DNA from: CAWAQA01 sp963784065
GTDB lineage: Bacteria > Acidobacteriota > Vicinamibacteria > Vicinamibacterales > UBA2999
DNA: 64,000 nucleotides
Direction of reading: 5' to 3'
Assembly: GCA_963784065.1 (NCBI GenBank)
Contig: CAWAQA010000006.1
Location: forward strand, 248,001-312,000
Under the pieces are notes generated by a model. That model saw only the letters and a program-made list of their open reading frames with translations. It had not been told where the DNA came from and ran no database searches. Shown in pieces: positions 56,510 through 64,000 of this stretch. Position 1 is the stretch's first letter. Every line of letters starts with the position of its first letter. Made by a program: the position numbers and the translations under genes.

Positions 56510-57287
56510 TCACCTAGTTGGCCGCGGGTGCTCGCGGAAGAACATCGCGATTCGTTCCGACGTGCCGTTCGGGTACGTATGACCACCAGGGTGAATCCAC
56601 GTGACGACCGGCGTCGCCGTATCACCACCGTAGATCGTGCACTCGTTGCCGCACGACGCACTCTTGTCTGCAACGCCGTCCGCGCGGACGAGCCGCGTCG
56701 ATCGCCTGCAACTGATCGGCAAACCGCACCTGCGGATCACGCCTCCCGCGACGTGCAGCAACGGCTTCGGTTGCTTGAGCTGCACCGACGGCCGCAGCCG
56801 CCCGGCCACCGGCGCATACGCCGCGAACACGCCGGGACGCTCGGCCCACAGCAGGTACGTGAAGCTGGCTCCGTTTGAGAACCCGGTCGAATAGATCCGG
56901 GCGTCGTCCACCTTGAATTTCTCGCGCAGCGACGCCAGCGCGGTATCGACGAGCTTCAGGTCCCGGTCTTCCTGTTGCCCCTTCTCCACCTGCCAGCCGC
57001 GGGACCCTTCGCCGTTGGGCAGGCCCTGGAAGTAGACGACGATCGCCTGCGGCCATGCCTCGTGCATGCGGGTGTACTGGAAGTTCTCCATGTCGTCGCC
57101 GCGCCCGTGGAACGAGAACACGAGCGGCGACATGCCCGCCGGTGAGCTCGCCGACGGCTCGTACACGATTGCCTGGCGCGTCTCGCCGGCAACGCGCCAC
57201 GTCATCACCGTCTCGGCGGACACCACGCCCGCCGCGAAGGTCATCGCCGTCGCCAGCATCGCGCAGAGCACCCATCGCATCGTCATC
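56510..57287 (-). CDS. Secreted esterase, PHB-depolymerase/LpqC family (compensating frameshifts)
   Basis: 258 residues with a signal peptide cut near residue 25 (VVSA-ET). The alpha/beta hydrolase has the oxyanion-region FSFHGRGDDMENF, a nucleophile elbow GFSNGASF with Ser near 137, and a late His in WIHPGGHTYP, the usual triad set for this family of poly(3-hydroxybutyrate) depolymerase-like esterases. A missing base near 56740 and an extra base near 56693 scramble about 17 residues (between LLHVAG and VRADG) but leave the frame open. The ribosome site AAGGAG is 12 bases before the ATG at 57287. Confidence 0.78.
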
Positions 57288-57370
57288 TCGAAGCTCCTTC
57301 CGGCCAACGTTCGACGAAGCGCCGATCTTACACCGACCCTGCGCGGCGGCCCGTGCTACGATCCGCGTCC

Positions 57371-57866
57371 GTGGAAGGGCAATGGAACAGGGGGCTTCTG
57401 GCGCACGATTCCCGGTCTGCTGACGGCGCTCGCCGCCGTCATCACCGCGGTCACCGGGCTGCTGCTCGCGCTCCCGAAGGTGGGACTCTTCACGCGTGAG
57501 GCCGCCCCCGCGGCCGCCGAAACGAGCACGCGGGAGGCTGCGCCTTCGGACATCGATATCAGCGGCGTATGGTCCGCGAGCGTAACCTACAGCTGGGACG
57601 CCACATATAAGGAGCGCTTCGCGCTGCAGACGGACGGCAACCGTGTGGTCGGCACCGCGACGTTCCTGGGCTCCCCTCGCGGCGTCGTCTCGGGGATGCG
57701 TGACGGGAACCGAATCTCGTTTGCCGTGCGCGCAGAGGAACTGGCCGGCCGCGCCTTCGAGCTGACATATCGCGGCACCGTCGTCGGCGGCGGGCTGCAT
57801 TTCCTCCTCGAAGACTCGCGCGGCAACCCCCCGGTGCAGTTTGCCGCCGTGCGCGAAATCCCGTAG
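57371..57866 (+). CDS. Membrane-anchored hypothetical protein (one frameshift)
   Basis: Removing one G from a GGGG run near 57391 gives a GTG start and MEGQWNRGFWRTIPGLLTALAAVITAVTGLLLAL, one transmembrane helix close to the N-terminus. After a short linker the ~90-residue outer domain (ISGVWSASVTYSWDATYKERFALQTDGNRVVGTATFLG ... FELTYRGTVVGGGLHFLLEDS) is a small beta barrel-like fold common in predicted lipocalin-like or META-type extracellular domains. No function is known. Confidence 0.6.
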
Positions 57867-57899
57867 CCAGCGCAGTACAGCGCGTACCGCTCGCTCGAG

Positions 57900-57921
57900 C
57901 CGGGTCCAGGAGGACCCGGCC
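57900..57921. repeat. Single degenerate REP-like hairpin
   Basis: GCCGGGTCC and GGACCCGGC pair perfectly around AGGA. Read on the minus strand the head is GTGG instead of GTAG. It lies 30 bases after the preceding gene and may act as its terminator. It probably belongs to the family seen in the REPIN cluster at 54232. Confidence 0.55.
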
Positions 57922-57996
57922 CACGAGCCGCTCGTCGCCGCCGCCGGATCACGTTCATGCTTGCGTTTGGTCATACAATCCGGCGGCGAGCCATCC

Positions 57997-59007
57997 GTGA
58001 AAGCTGTCCTGTTGCGCTCCCTCGGCGGGCCCGAGGTCCTCAGGGTCGAGGACGCACCCGATCCTCGCGCCGGCGCCGGCGAGGCGGTGGTGCGCCTGCA
58101 TGCGGCGGCGCTCAACCACCGCGACGTCTTCATCCGCACCGGACAATACGCGGGCATCAAGCTGCCGGTGATCCTCGGGTCCGACGGCGCCGGTGAGGTG
58201 ATCGAGACGGGTCCCGGCGTGGACGATGCCTGGCGTGGACGCCGGGTCATCATCGATCCCTCGTTCAACTGGGGACCTGATGAGCGCGCGCAGGGTGCCT
58301 CGTTCCACCTCCTTGGGCTGCCGGCGGACGGCACCTACGCGGAACTGGTGAAGGTGCCCATCGACCATCTTCACGACAAGGCCGATCACTTGTCGTTCGA
58401 AGAGGCCGCGGCGATACCATTGGCGTCGGTCACGGCCTATCGCGCCATGATCACGCGGGCACAGGTCAAACGCGGAGAGACAGTGGTCGTCACCGGCATC
58501 GGCGGCGGCGTCGCAACGTCTGCGCTGGTGATCGGCGTTCATCTCGGCGCGACCATCTACGTCACGTCGGGGAGCGACGCCAAGCTCGAGGCGGCGCGGA
58601 CTCGTGGAGCGGCCGGCGGAGTGAATCACCACAATCCGGGCTGGCCGGCCGCCCTCGTCGCACAGATTGGCGGCCGCCCCGACGTCGTCATCGACGGGGC
58701 CGGCGGCGACACATTCAACAAGGCGCTCGATCTGCTGAAGCCAGGCGGGCGCCTCGTCTCATACGGCGCCACCCTCGGCCCGGCGCCGCAGGTCGAAGTG
58801 CGGCGGATCTTCTGGAAACAGCTGGACGTGCTGGGCAGCACGATGGGCACCCGCGACGACTTCGCGGCCATGGTGCAGCTCTACCGGGAAGGGCTTCGTC
58901 CGATCGTCGATCGCGTGTTCCCGCTGGCGGAGGCCGCCGAGGCGCACCGCCGCATGGCGGACGGGCAGCAGTTCGGAAAAATCGTCTTGAAAATTCGTAA
59001 TGTGTGA
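57997..59007 (+). CDS. Zinc-type alcohol dehydrogenase-like quinone oxidoreductase (MDR superfamily)
   Basis: 336 residues, medium-chain dehydrogenase: MKAVLLRSLGGPEVLRVED at the start, RLHAAALNHRDVFIRTGQY and LGSDGAGEVIETG in the catalytic domain, and the NADPH-binding VTGIGGGVATSALVIGVHLGA. The Cys ligands for structural zinc are missing, as in quinone oxidoreductases. The substrate is unknown. The GTG at 57997 starts the KAV motif. Intact. Its last codons run into a GTGATTT-type repeat array. Confidence 0.88.
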   Translation: MKAVLLRSLGGPEVLRVEDAPDPRAGAGEAVVRLHAAALNHRDVFIRTGQYAGIKLPVILGSDGAGEVIETGPGVDDAWRGRRVIIDPSFNWGPDERAQGASFHLLGLPADGTYAELVKVPIDHLHDKADHLSFEEAAAIPLASVTAYRAMITRAQVKRGETVVVTGIGGGVATSALVIGVHLGATIYVTSGSDAKLEAARTRGAAGGVNHHNPGWPAALVAQIGGRPDVVIDGAGGDTFNKALDLLKPGGRLVSYGATLGPAPQVEVRRIFWKQLDVLGSTMGTRDDFAAMVQLYREGLRPIVDRVFPLAEAAEAHRRMADGQQFGKIVLKIRNV

Positions 59008-59068
59008 TTTGTGATGGTGATTCGCGATTGAGGTTTCCCGACCACAAATCGCAAGTCGCCACTCATCT
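58993..59068. repeat. Inverted heptamer array, GTGATTT/CGATT word
   Basis: The left part (from about 58993) is GTAATGT, GTGATTT, GTGATGG, TGATTCG, CGATTGA; the right part is the inverse CAAATCG, CAAGTCG, CCACTCA. It overlaps the end of the oxidoreductase gene and ends at the ribosome site of the B3 lactamase gene. The word resembles those at 3032-3178 and 63676-63700. Confidence 0.65.
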
Positions 59069-59081
59069 GAGGAGGCACCGC

Positions 59082-59969
59082 ATGCGCGCCGTCACGCTCT
59101 TGATCGCCGTTGCCACGTCGTCGATGCTCGCGGCTCAGGGACAGTACATCGGTGTCGAACAGCGAACGCAGATCTTCTCCGGCTTCAGCCAGCCCGCCGA
59201 GCCGTTTCACATCGTCGGGAACATCCACTACGTCGGAGCGCAGAACATCGCCGCCTACCTGTTCACCAACCCGGAGGGTCACATCCTCATCGACACCGGG
59301 ACGAGCCTCATGCAGGCGCAGCTCGCCGGCAACATCGAGAAGCTCGGCTTCAAGACGAGTGACATCAAGATCATGCTGTCGAGTCACGCGCACGTGGACC
59401 ACGTGCAGGGGCACGCCTACATGAAGAGGGTCACCGGGGCGCAGGTCATGGCCATCGCCGAGGATGCCAAGGCGCTCGAGGCGGGCACCGACATCTCGCC
59501 AATCGCATGGGAAGGCTGGGAACCGGTGAAGGTCGACCGCGTGCTCAGGGATGGCGACACCGTCACGCTCGGAGCGACGACGCTGCGCGCGGTCTGGACG
59601 CCCGGCCACACGCCGGGGTGCACGACATGGACGACGACCGCGCGGGACAATACCCGCAGCTACAACGTCGTCATCCCGTGTGGCGTGGGACCGAACCCGG
59701 GTCCGCCGCTCATCGGCAATCGCCAGCACGCGAACATCGTCGAACAGTCCCTCAGCACCGTGAAGAAGCTGCGCGCGCTGAATCCCGACATCGTCCTCCC
59801 CGGCCACCCGCAGCAGGCGTTCGCCGGCAAGATCGAGGGGATGAAAGCGGGCACGACACCGCATCCGCTGCTGATGGCGCCTGGCGCATGGGCGACGCAG
59901 GTGGCCAACCAGGAGGCGAACTTCATGAAGCGCCTCGAAGCGGAGAAGGCGCGAGTCTCGTCCCGCTGA
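59082..59969 (+). CDS. Subclass B3 metallo-beta-lactamase
   Basis: 295 residues with a signal peptide (cut near AAQ-GQ). Zinc ligands of subclass B3 are all in place: His102-x-His104-x-Asp106-His107 in SSHAHVDHVQG, the third zinc-1 His in TPGHTPGCTTW and the zinc-2 His in LPGHPQQ. There is no zinc-2 Cys, as B3 requires. It hydrolyses beta-lactams if active; B3 enzymes are common, chromosomal and often intrinsic in soil bacteria. AGGAGG lies eight bases before the ATG. Intact. No mobile element is next to it. Confidence 0.9.
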   Translation: MRAVTLLIAVATSSMLAAQGQYIGVEQRTQIFSGFSQPAEPFHIVGNIHYVGAQNIAAYLFTNPEGHILIDTGTSLMQAQLAGNIEKLGFKTSDIKIMLSSHAHVDHVQGHAYMKRVTGAQVMAIAEDAKALEAGTDISPIAWEGWEPVKVDRVLRDGDTVTLGATTLRAVWTPGHTPGCTTWTTTARDNTRSYNVVIPCGVGPNPGPPLIGNRQHANIVEQSLSTVKKLRALNPDIVLPGHPQQAFAGKIEGMKAGTTPHPLLMAPGAWATQVANQEANFMKRLEAEKARVSSR

Positions 59970-60524
59970 ACGGGGTCTGACCCCGGGCGGCTACCGCCCC
60001 GGGGCCGCACGAGAGGCCGCCCCGGGGGACCCGGGGGGATACATCGCAGAGTTCGCAGAGGAGCGGGAGATCGCGGAGGACGAAACGGCCGTTCGATGGG
60101 CCGCTTCCGGCGACCCGCCTCCGCGTCCTCGGCCCCTCGGCGCCCTGTGTGATGTCATGCTCTGCGCCCTCTGCTCCCTCAACGCCCGGACGTCATCGCT
60201 CGTTGTCGCCGAATCGATACGGCCCTGGACAGGAATTGTCTCGAGGAAGGCGGCCCGCAGGGAACCGTCGGGGCAGCTGGGCAGAAGCTGGCATCGGCAC
60301 TATGAGCAGCAGCAGCAGCGAGGTCGCGAACAGGCGGAGTCTCGCATGCGGCATGGCGCATTATAGGAGTCTCACCACGGGGCGTGGCGCGTCCTCTTTT
60401 CCATTGGGGGAATCCCGCCGATCCTTTATAGTTCGCCCCCGAAGTCGTTGGCGGCGTTCTCCACGCAGACTCTTCTCGGCGGTCGCGGTATTGGAGTAGC
60501 GGGACGGATGGAGGTCCCTCAGTC
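59970..60524. other. Gap before the TonB receptor, with an inverted octamer array
   Basis: No gene is seen. GCAGAGTTCGCAGAGGAGCGGGAGATCGCGGAGG (60043 on) faces its inverse CCTCCGCGTCCTC ... CTCTGCGCCCTCTGCTCCCTC (to 60180). This is the same octamer word as at 8192 and 28471. GC-rich stem-forming sequence also lies at 59985-60030. The receptor's promoter must be within 60400-60500, but no clear hexamer pair is visible. Confidence 0.55.
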
Positions 60525-63500
60525 ATGACCAATCGTAGACTTCTCGGCCGTGTGCTCGCGTTGGTGTTCGCAGGCTGCGGATTCTTCGCCGGAGCAGCCG
60601 CGGCACAGGAAGCCTTTCTCAGCGGGACGATTACCGATACGACTGGTGGCGTCCTCCCTGGCGTGACCATCACCATCACCCACGAAGCGTCCGGCAACAC
60701 GTTCGTGGCAGTCAGCGACGAGCGCGGCGGGTTCCGGGTGCCCGTCCGTGTCGGGATGCATCGGGTCTCGGCCGAACTGCCAGGCTTCAACACGATCGCG
60801 CGCAGTGTAGACCTGCTGGTCGGTCAGACCGTGGTCGTCAACGTCCAGCTCGCGCCGTCCACGATCCAGGAGACCGTCACCGTCACCGGCGAGGCGCCGC
60901 TGGTGGACACGACGGACTCGACCCTCGCGTCCAACATCGATCCGCGACAGATGCAGGAGCTTCCGGTCAACGGCCGGAACTGGATGGACCTGACATTGCT
61001 CGCGCCGGGCAGCCGCTCCAACGGTGTCGCGGAAACGCCGTCGCCGTCGCAGGGCGCGTCCGTCAACTTCCAGCTGAACCTGGATGGCCAGCAGGTGACG
61101 AACCTCGTGGCGGTTGATTTCGGGCAGCCGCGATTCAGCCGCGATGCGATCGGCGAGTTCGAGTTCGTCTCGAACAGGTTCGACGCGTCGCAGGGCCGCT
61201 CCAGCGGCATCCAGGTGAACGCCATCACGAAGTCGGGCACGAACACGGCGGCAGGCACCTTCGCCGGCTACTTCCGCGACGACCGCTTCAACGCCAAGGA
61301 CCCGGTGGCCAACCGCGTCCTGCCCTACTCGGACCAGCAGCTGAGCGCGACGTTCGGCGGGCCGATCAAGCGCGATCGGATGCACTTCTTCGTGAGCTAC
61401 GAGTACGAGCGCGAGCCGCAGAGCTACGTCTACACGACGCCCTACCCGGAGTTCAACCAGACGTTGACGGGCGATCGCCGCCAGGACACGTGGCTCGGCC
61501 GCTTCGACTTTCAGTTCTCCACCGCGACGCGGCTGACGGTCCGCGGCAACCGCTACGACAACCGGATCCCGTACGACCCCCGCTACACCGGCGGCTCGGA
61601 CCGCACGCCGGCATCGGCCATCGGCACGAACCGTCGCGCGGAACAGGCCTACGCCGACTTCACGCAGGTGATCGGCTCGTCGATGGTGAACCAGATAAAG
61701 GGCGGGCATTCCCTCTTCCACTGGAACCAGTTCGCGCATGTCAAGAACGCGAACAGCCTCATCGGTCAGGAGCCGGGTGTCGGCGCGCCGGTGATTCAGC
61801 TGCGCGGCCTGACGCTCGGCCAGACGCACGCGATCACGCCGCAGGACATCGGCCAGGAGCTGTGGACCATCGAGGACGACTTCACGACGTCGTTCAACGC
61901 GCGGGGCCGCCATGATGTCAGGATCGGCGGCGAATACATCTACGACTTCACGTTTGAAACGGTGTGCCAGACGTGCATGGGCCAGCTGATCGCGAACGCC
62001 GGACCGATCCCGGCGAACTTCGAGAGCCTGATCGGCGACATCAACGACGTCACCACGTGGAACCTGGCGCCGCTGTCGCCAATCTCCACGCAGTACATCC
62101 GCAACGTCGCCACCCCGTCCTCGCAGTGGTCGCGGCCCGCCGGCAACAGCGGGTTCACCGAATACGCGCCGCGGCATGCGCTGGCGTTCTACCTGCAGGA
62201 CAACTGGGCGATGACGAACAAGCTGACCGTCAACGCCGGCCTGCGCTACGACGCCGCGATCGGCGAGTTCGTGAACTGGGTGGCCTTCGCGCCGTTCATC
62301 GAGGCCGACCGGCCGAACGATCTCGACAACTTCGCGCCTCGCCTCGGCTTCAACTACGCGATCACCGACAGGATGGTCGTCCGCGGCGGCTACGGCAAGT
62401 ACTTCAGCAACGCCACGTCGCAGCCTGCGCTCTTCACCTTGCGCTACGTGCAGCAGATCGCGATGACCGTCGTCAACGACGGCCGGCCGGACTTCGCGTC
62501 GAACCCGTTCAACGGGCCGGCGCCGACCTACGAGCAGGCGGTCAGCCAGCTCTGCGCCAATCAGCCCGACCCCGGGTCGCCGACGTGCAACCTGCGCCAC
62601 AGCACGATGAACTTCGCGGCGCCGGACCTGGTCGACCCATGGAGCCACCAGGCGTCGCTCGGCGTCCAGCGGCAGATCGGCAGCGTGATGTCGGTGGAGG
62701 TGGACTGGGCGTACACCGCGGACCGCAATCAGCTCGGGACACGCAACCTGAACGTGGCGTTCAACCCGGCGACCGGCGGCCCGTACCCGATCGTCGGCGC
62801 CCAGGCGGCTGCCAACTACCGCAACCGGCCGTACCCCGGCTGGGGCACCATCAACTCGTACCGCTCGGACATCTCGCGCAACTACCATTCGCTGCAGGCG
62901 GCCTGGACCAAGCGCATGGCGAACAACTGGCAGGCTTCGGCCACCTACGCGCGATCGCACTCGACGCAGTTCGACGCGCTGCCGCTCAATCCGGGCTGCG
63001 AGCACCCGATGACGATCCAGAACGGGCAGCCGCGCTGCGATGTGCCGATTACGATTGCTCCGGACATCTCGGAGAACGACTGGTACCTGACCGGCGATCA
63101 GCGGAACCGTTTGACCTTCAACGGTATCTGGGAGGCGCCGTACGGATTTCAGCTGAGCGGGCTGTACATCGCGGGTGACAACGGGTACGGGTACGGGGAG
63201 CTCCGGCGTCGATGTCCGTGCCCAGGGCAGCATCGGCACGGCGGCGGCTCCAGTACGCCTCCGAGCGGATGGCACACTGATCGAGCGAAACAACCTGGAC
63301 TTCCCGTGGCTCCACCGGGTGGACATGCGCGTTCAGCGGCGGTTCACGTTTGGCGCGAGGTTCCGGCTCGATGGCATCTTCGAGATCTACAACGTGTTCA
63401 ACCGGAAGAACTACGATCCCACGTTGTACACCCTCAACGAGCTGAACGCGAGGTATGGGCAGCCCAATTCGAGCACCGCGCTGGCGTATGCCCCGCGCAT

Positions 63501-63531
63501 GCTGCAGCTTGGGTTCCGCGCGGCGTTCTGA
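60525..63531 (+). CDS. TonB-dependent outer-membrane receptor, Oar-like (one frameshift)
   Basis: About 1002 residues. The signal peptide ends AAAA-QE. A carboxypeptidase-regulatory-like beta domain follows (about 30-110, LSGTITDTTGGVLPGVTITITHEASG), then a plug (ELPVNGRNWMDLTLLAPG, AIGEFEFVSNRFDASQGRSSGIQVNAITKSGTN) and a large barrel with many aromatic strands, ending LQLGFRAAF with a terminal Phe. An extra base in a repeated GGGTAC stretch near 63190 breaks the frame. This Oar/CarboxypepD_reg receptor type is greatly expanded in Acidobacteriota. Ligand unknown. Confidence 0.88.
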
Positions 63532-63557
63532 CGCTGGCGTGTGAGGTACTCGGGACT

Positions 63558-63660
63558 GTAAGGCGGGTCCTTGAACGACTGTCCGGCGGGTCCTTGTGGA
63601 CCCGCTGCAGCGCCCGTGAACGTCATTCGACAATGCCGGGTCCGAAAGGACCCGGCCTAC
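63558..63660. repeat. Diverged REPIN-like element after the TonB receptor
   Basis: GTAA-headed left end with the hairpin GCGGGTCC-TTGT-GGACCCGC (63586-63605) and the right hairpin GCCGGGTCCGAAAGGACCCGGC followed by CTAC at 63657-63660. It shares the core CATTCGACAATGCCGGG spacer pattern with the copies at 54232. The left end carries a second partial hairpin sequence, suggesting an insertion or local duplication. Confidence 0.65.
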
Positions 63661-63713
63661 GAACTTTCTGAATCACATCGGGAACCGCGAATCACGAATC
63701 TGCTGACGAGGTC

Positions 63714-63733
63714 GGTGCGGCTTTCGCCGCACC
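63714..63733 (+). other. GC hairpin with TTTC loop
   Basis: GGTGCGGC pairs perfectly with GCCGCACC around TTTC. It resembles REP hairpins but has no GTAG. It lies in the 370-base gap between the TonB receptor and the next gene, which otherwise holds GCGAATC/ACGAATC words (63686-63700) and nothing else I can identify. Confidence 0.5.
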
Positions 63734-63905
63734 GGCCCAGTTCCCGCCGGGGCACGCGGCGTAATTCTTACCCGCTCATCCACACGTGGCTCATCCGCCA
63801 CGGCTCAAGCACGATGTTTCCCGCAAATACTGGCCTGGCGGTATTTCTGGCGCACTGGCTCAGGTCGCCACCGGCCGCGGTATCGCCGTTGCGCCTTCTC
63901 CGCCC

Positions 63906-64000
63906 ATGGACGCCCCACGCTACGTGCTGGTGGTCGGGTCATCGACGAAATGCGCCGAGGAGCTCCGCCGCCACGCGTTCCACGTGCTCGAATCCTCCGA
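63906..64000 (+). CDS. Partial gene at the window end, function unknown
   Basis: From the ATG at 63906 the frame reads MDAPRYVLVVGSSTKCAEELRRHAF and stays open to the window edge (31 residues). The start resembles the first beta strand and helix of a receiver or Rossmann-type domain, but this is too short to assign. No ribosome site is evident. Confidence 0.35.
   Translation, partial: MDAPRYVLVVGSSTKCAEELRRHAFHVLESS

Noticed and set aside
60519..63326. A 935-codon open frame on the minus strand opposite the TonB receptor
   Set aside because: It is an antisense shadow of a high-GC gene; its translation is Arg/Val/Asp-rich without any family motif, and the plus strand has a clear signal peptide, plug and barrel.

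Overview
The window is GC-rich DNA (tRNA-Thr is the only RNA gene I find) that reads like an environmental Acidobacteriota, most likely a Vicinamibacteria-type soil organism. This is inferred from protein style, not from a marker phylogeny: an Oar-like TonB receptor with a carboxypeptidase-regulatory N-domain, an exosortase/PEP-CTERM pair, an archaic (spore-coat-U type) chaperone-usher locus, a BACON-domain lipoprotein, Pro/Ala-rich single-pass membrane proteins and a B3-type metallo-beta-lactamase. It is almost all chromosomal housekeeping with accessory surface and secreted genes. I see no prophage, integron, IS transposase or CRISPR array.

Layout. 0-10 kb: the 5' end of an IHF/HU gene, rpsA and cmk (the classic cmk-rpsA-ihf neighbourhood, here interrupted by a histone-H1-like/DUF6335 gene and a YdeI-like gene on the other strand), an alpha/beta hydrolase, rluB, and the operon M50 protease-trpS-scpA-scpB. 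10-16.3 kb: PRPP-synthetase-like protein, a LysM/BON protein and a chaperone-usher locus (subunit, chaperone, usher, second subunit). 16.5-26 kb: uvrC, a CDP-alcohol phosphotransferase, ku, tdk, efp, hsp20, an HtrA protease and an MscS channel. 26-30.7 kb: leucine biosynthesis (a short leuA, divergent LysR regulator with a clear operator dyad, leuD, leuC). 30.8-39.4 kb: BACON lipoprotein plus outer-membrane protein, 3-methyladenine glycosylase, uvrA and a second CDP-alcohol phosphotransferase. 39.4-48.5 kb: exosortase-EpsI with its PEP-CTERM neighbour, a UdgX-type uracil-DNA glycosylase, a KefB-like antiporter, peroxiredoxin, tRNA-Thr, VOC, cupin and amidase genes. 48.8-64 kb: a repeat-built surface protein, secreted proteins, an MBL-fold hydrolase with a Hyi-type isomerase, an esterase, a quinone oxidoreductase, a B3 metallo-beta-lactamase and a TonB receptor.

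Two features cut across the window. First, many genes, including essential rpsA and uvrA, are broken by single-base indels (mostly +1) with the reading frame perfectly conserved on both sides. I treat these as sequence errors from insertion-prone long reads and give reconstructed gene spans. Second, most longer intergenic gaps hold short-period (7-8 bp) degenerate repeat arrays, often a left array facing an inverted right array, with a different repeat word at each locus; some have entered coding sequence (uvrC, the scpB start). A separate set of GTAG-headed GC hairpins in inverted pairs looks like REP/REPIN elements.

DNA repair is well represented (uvrA, uvrC, ku, AAG glycosylase, UdgX), as are envelope and surface functions.
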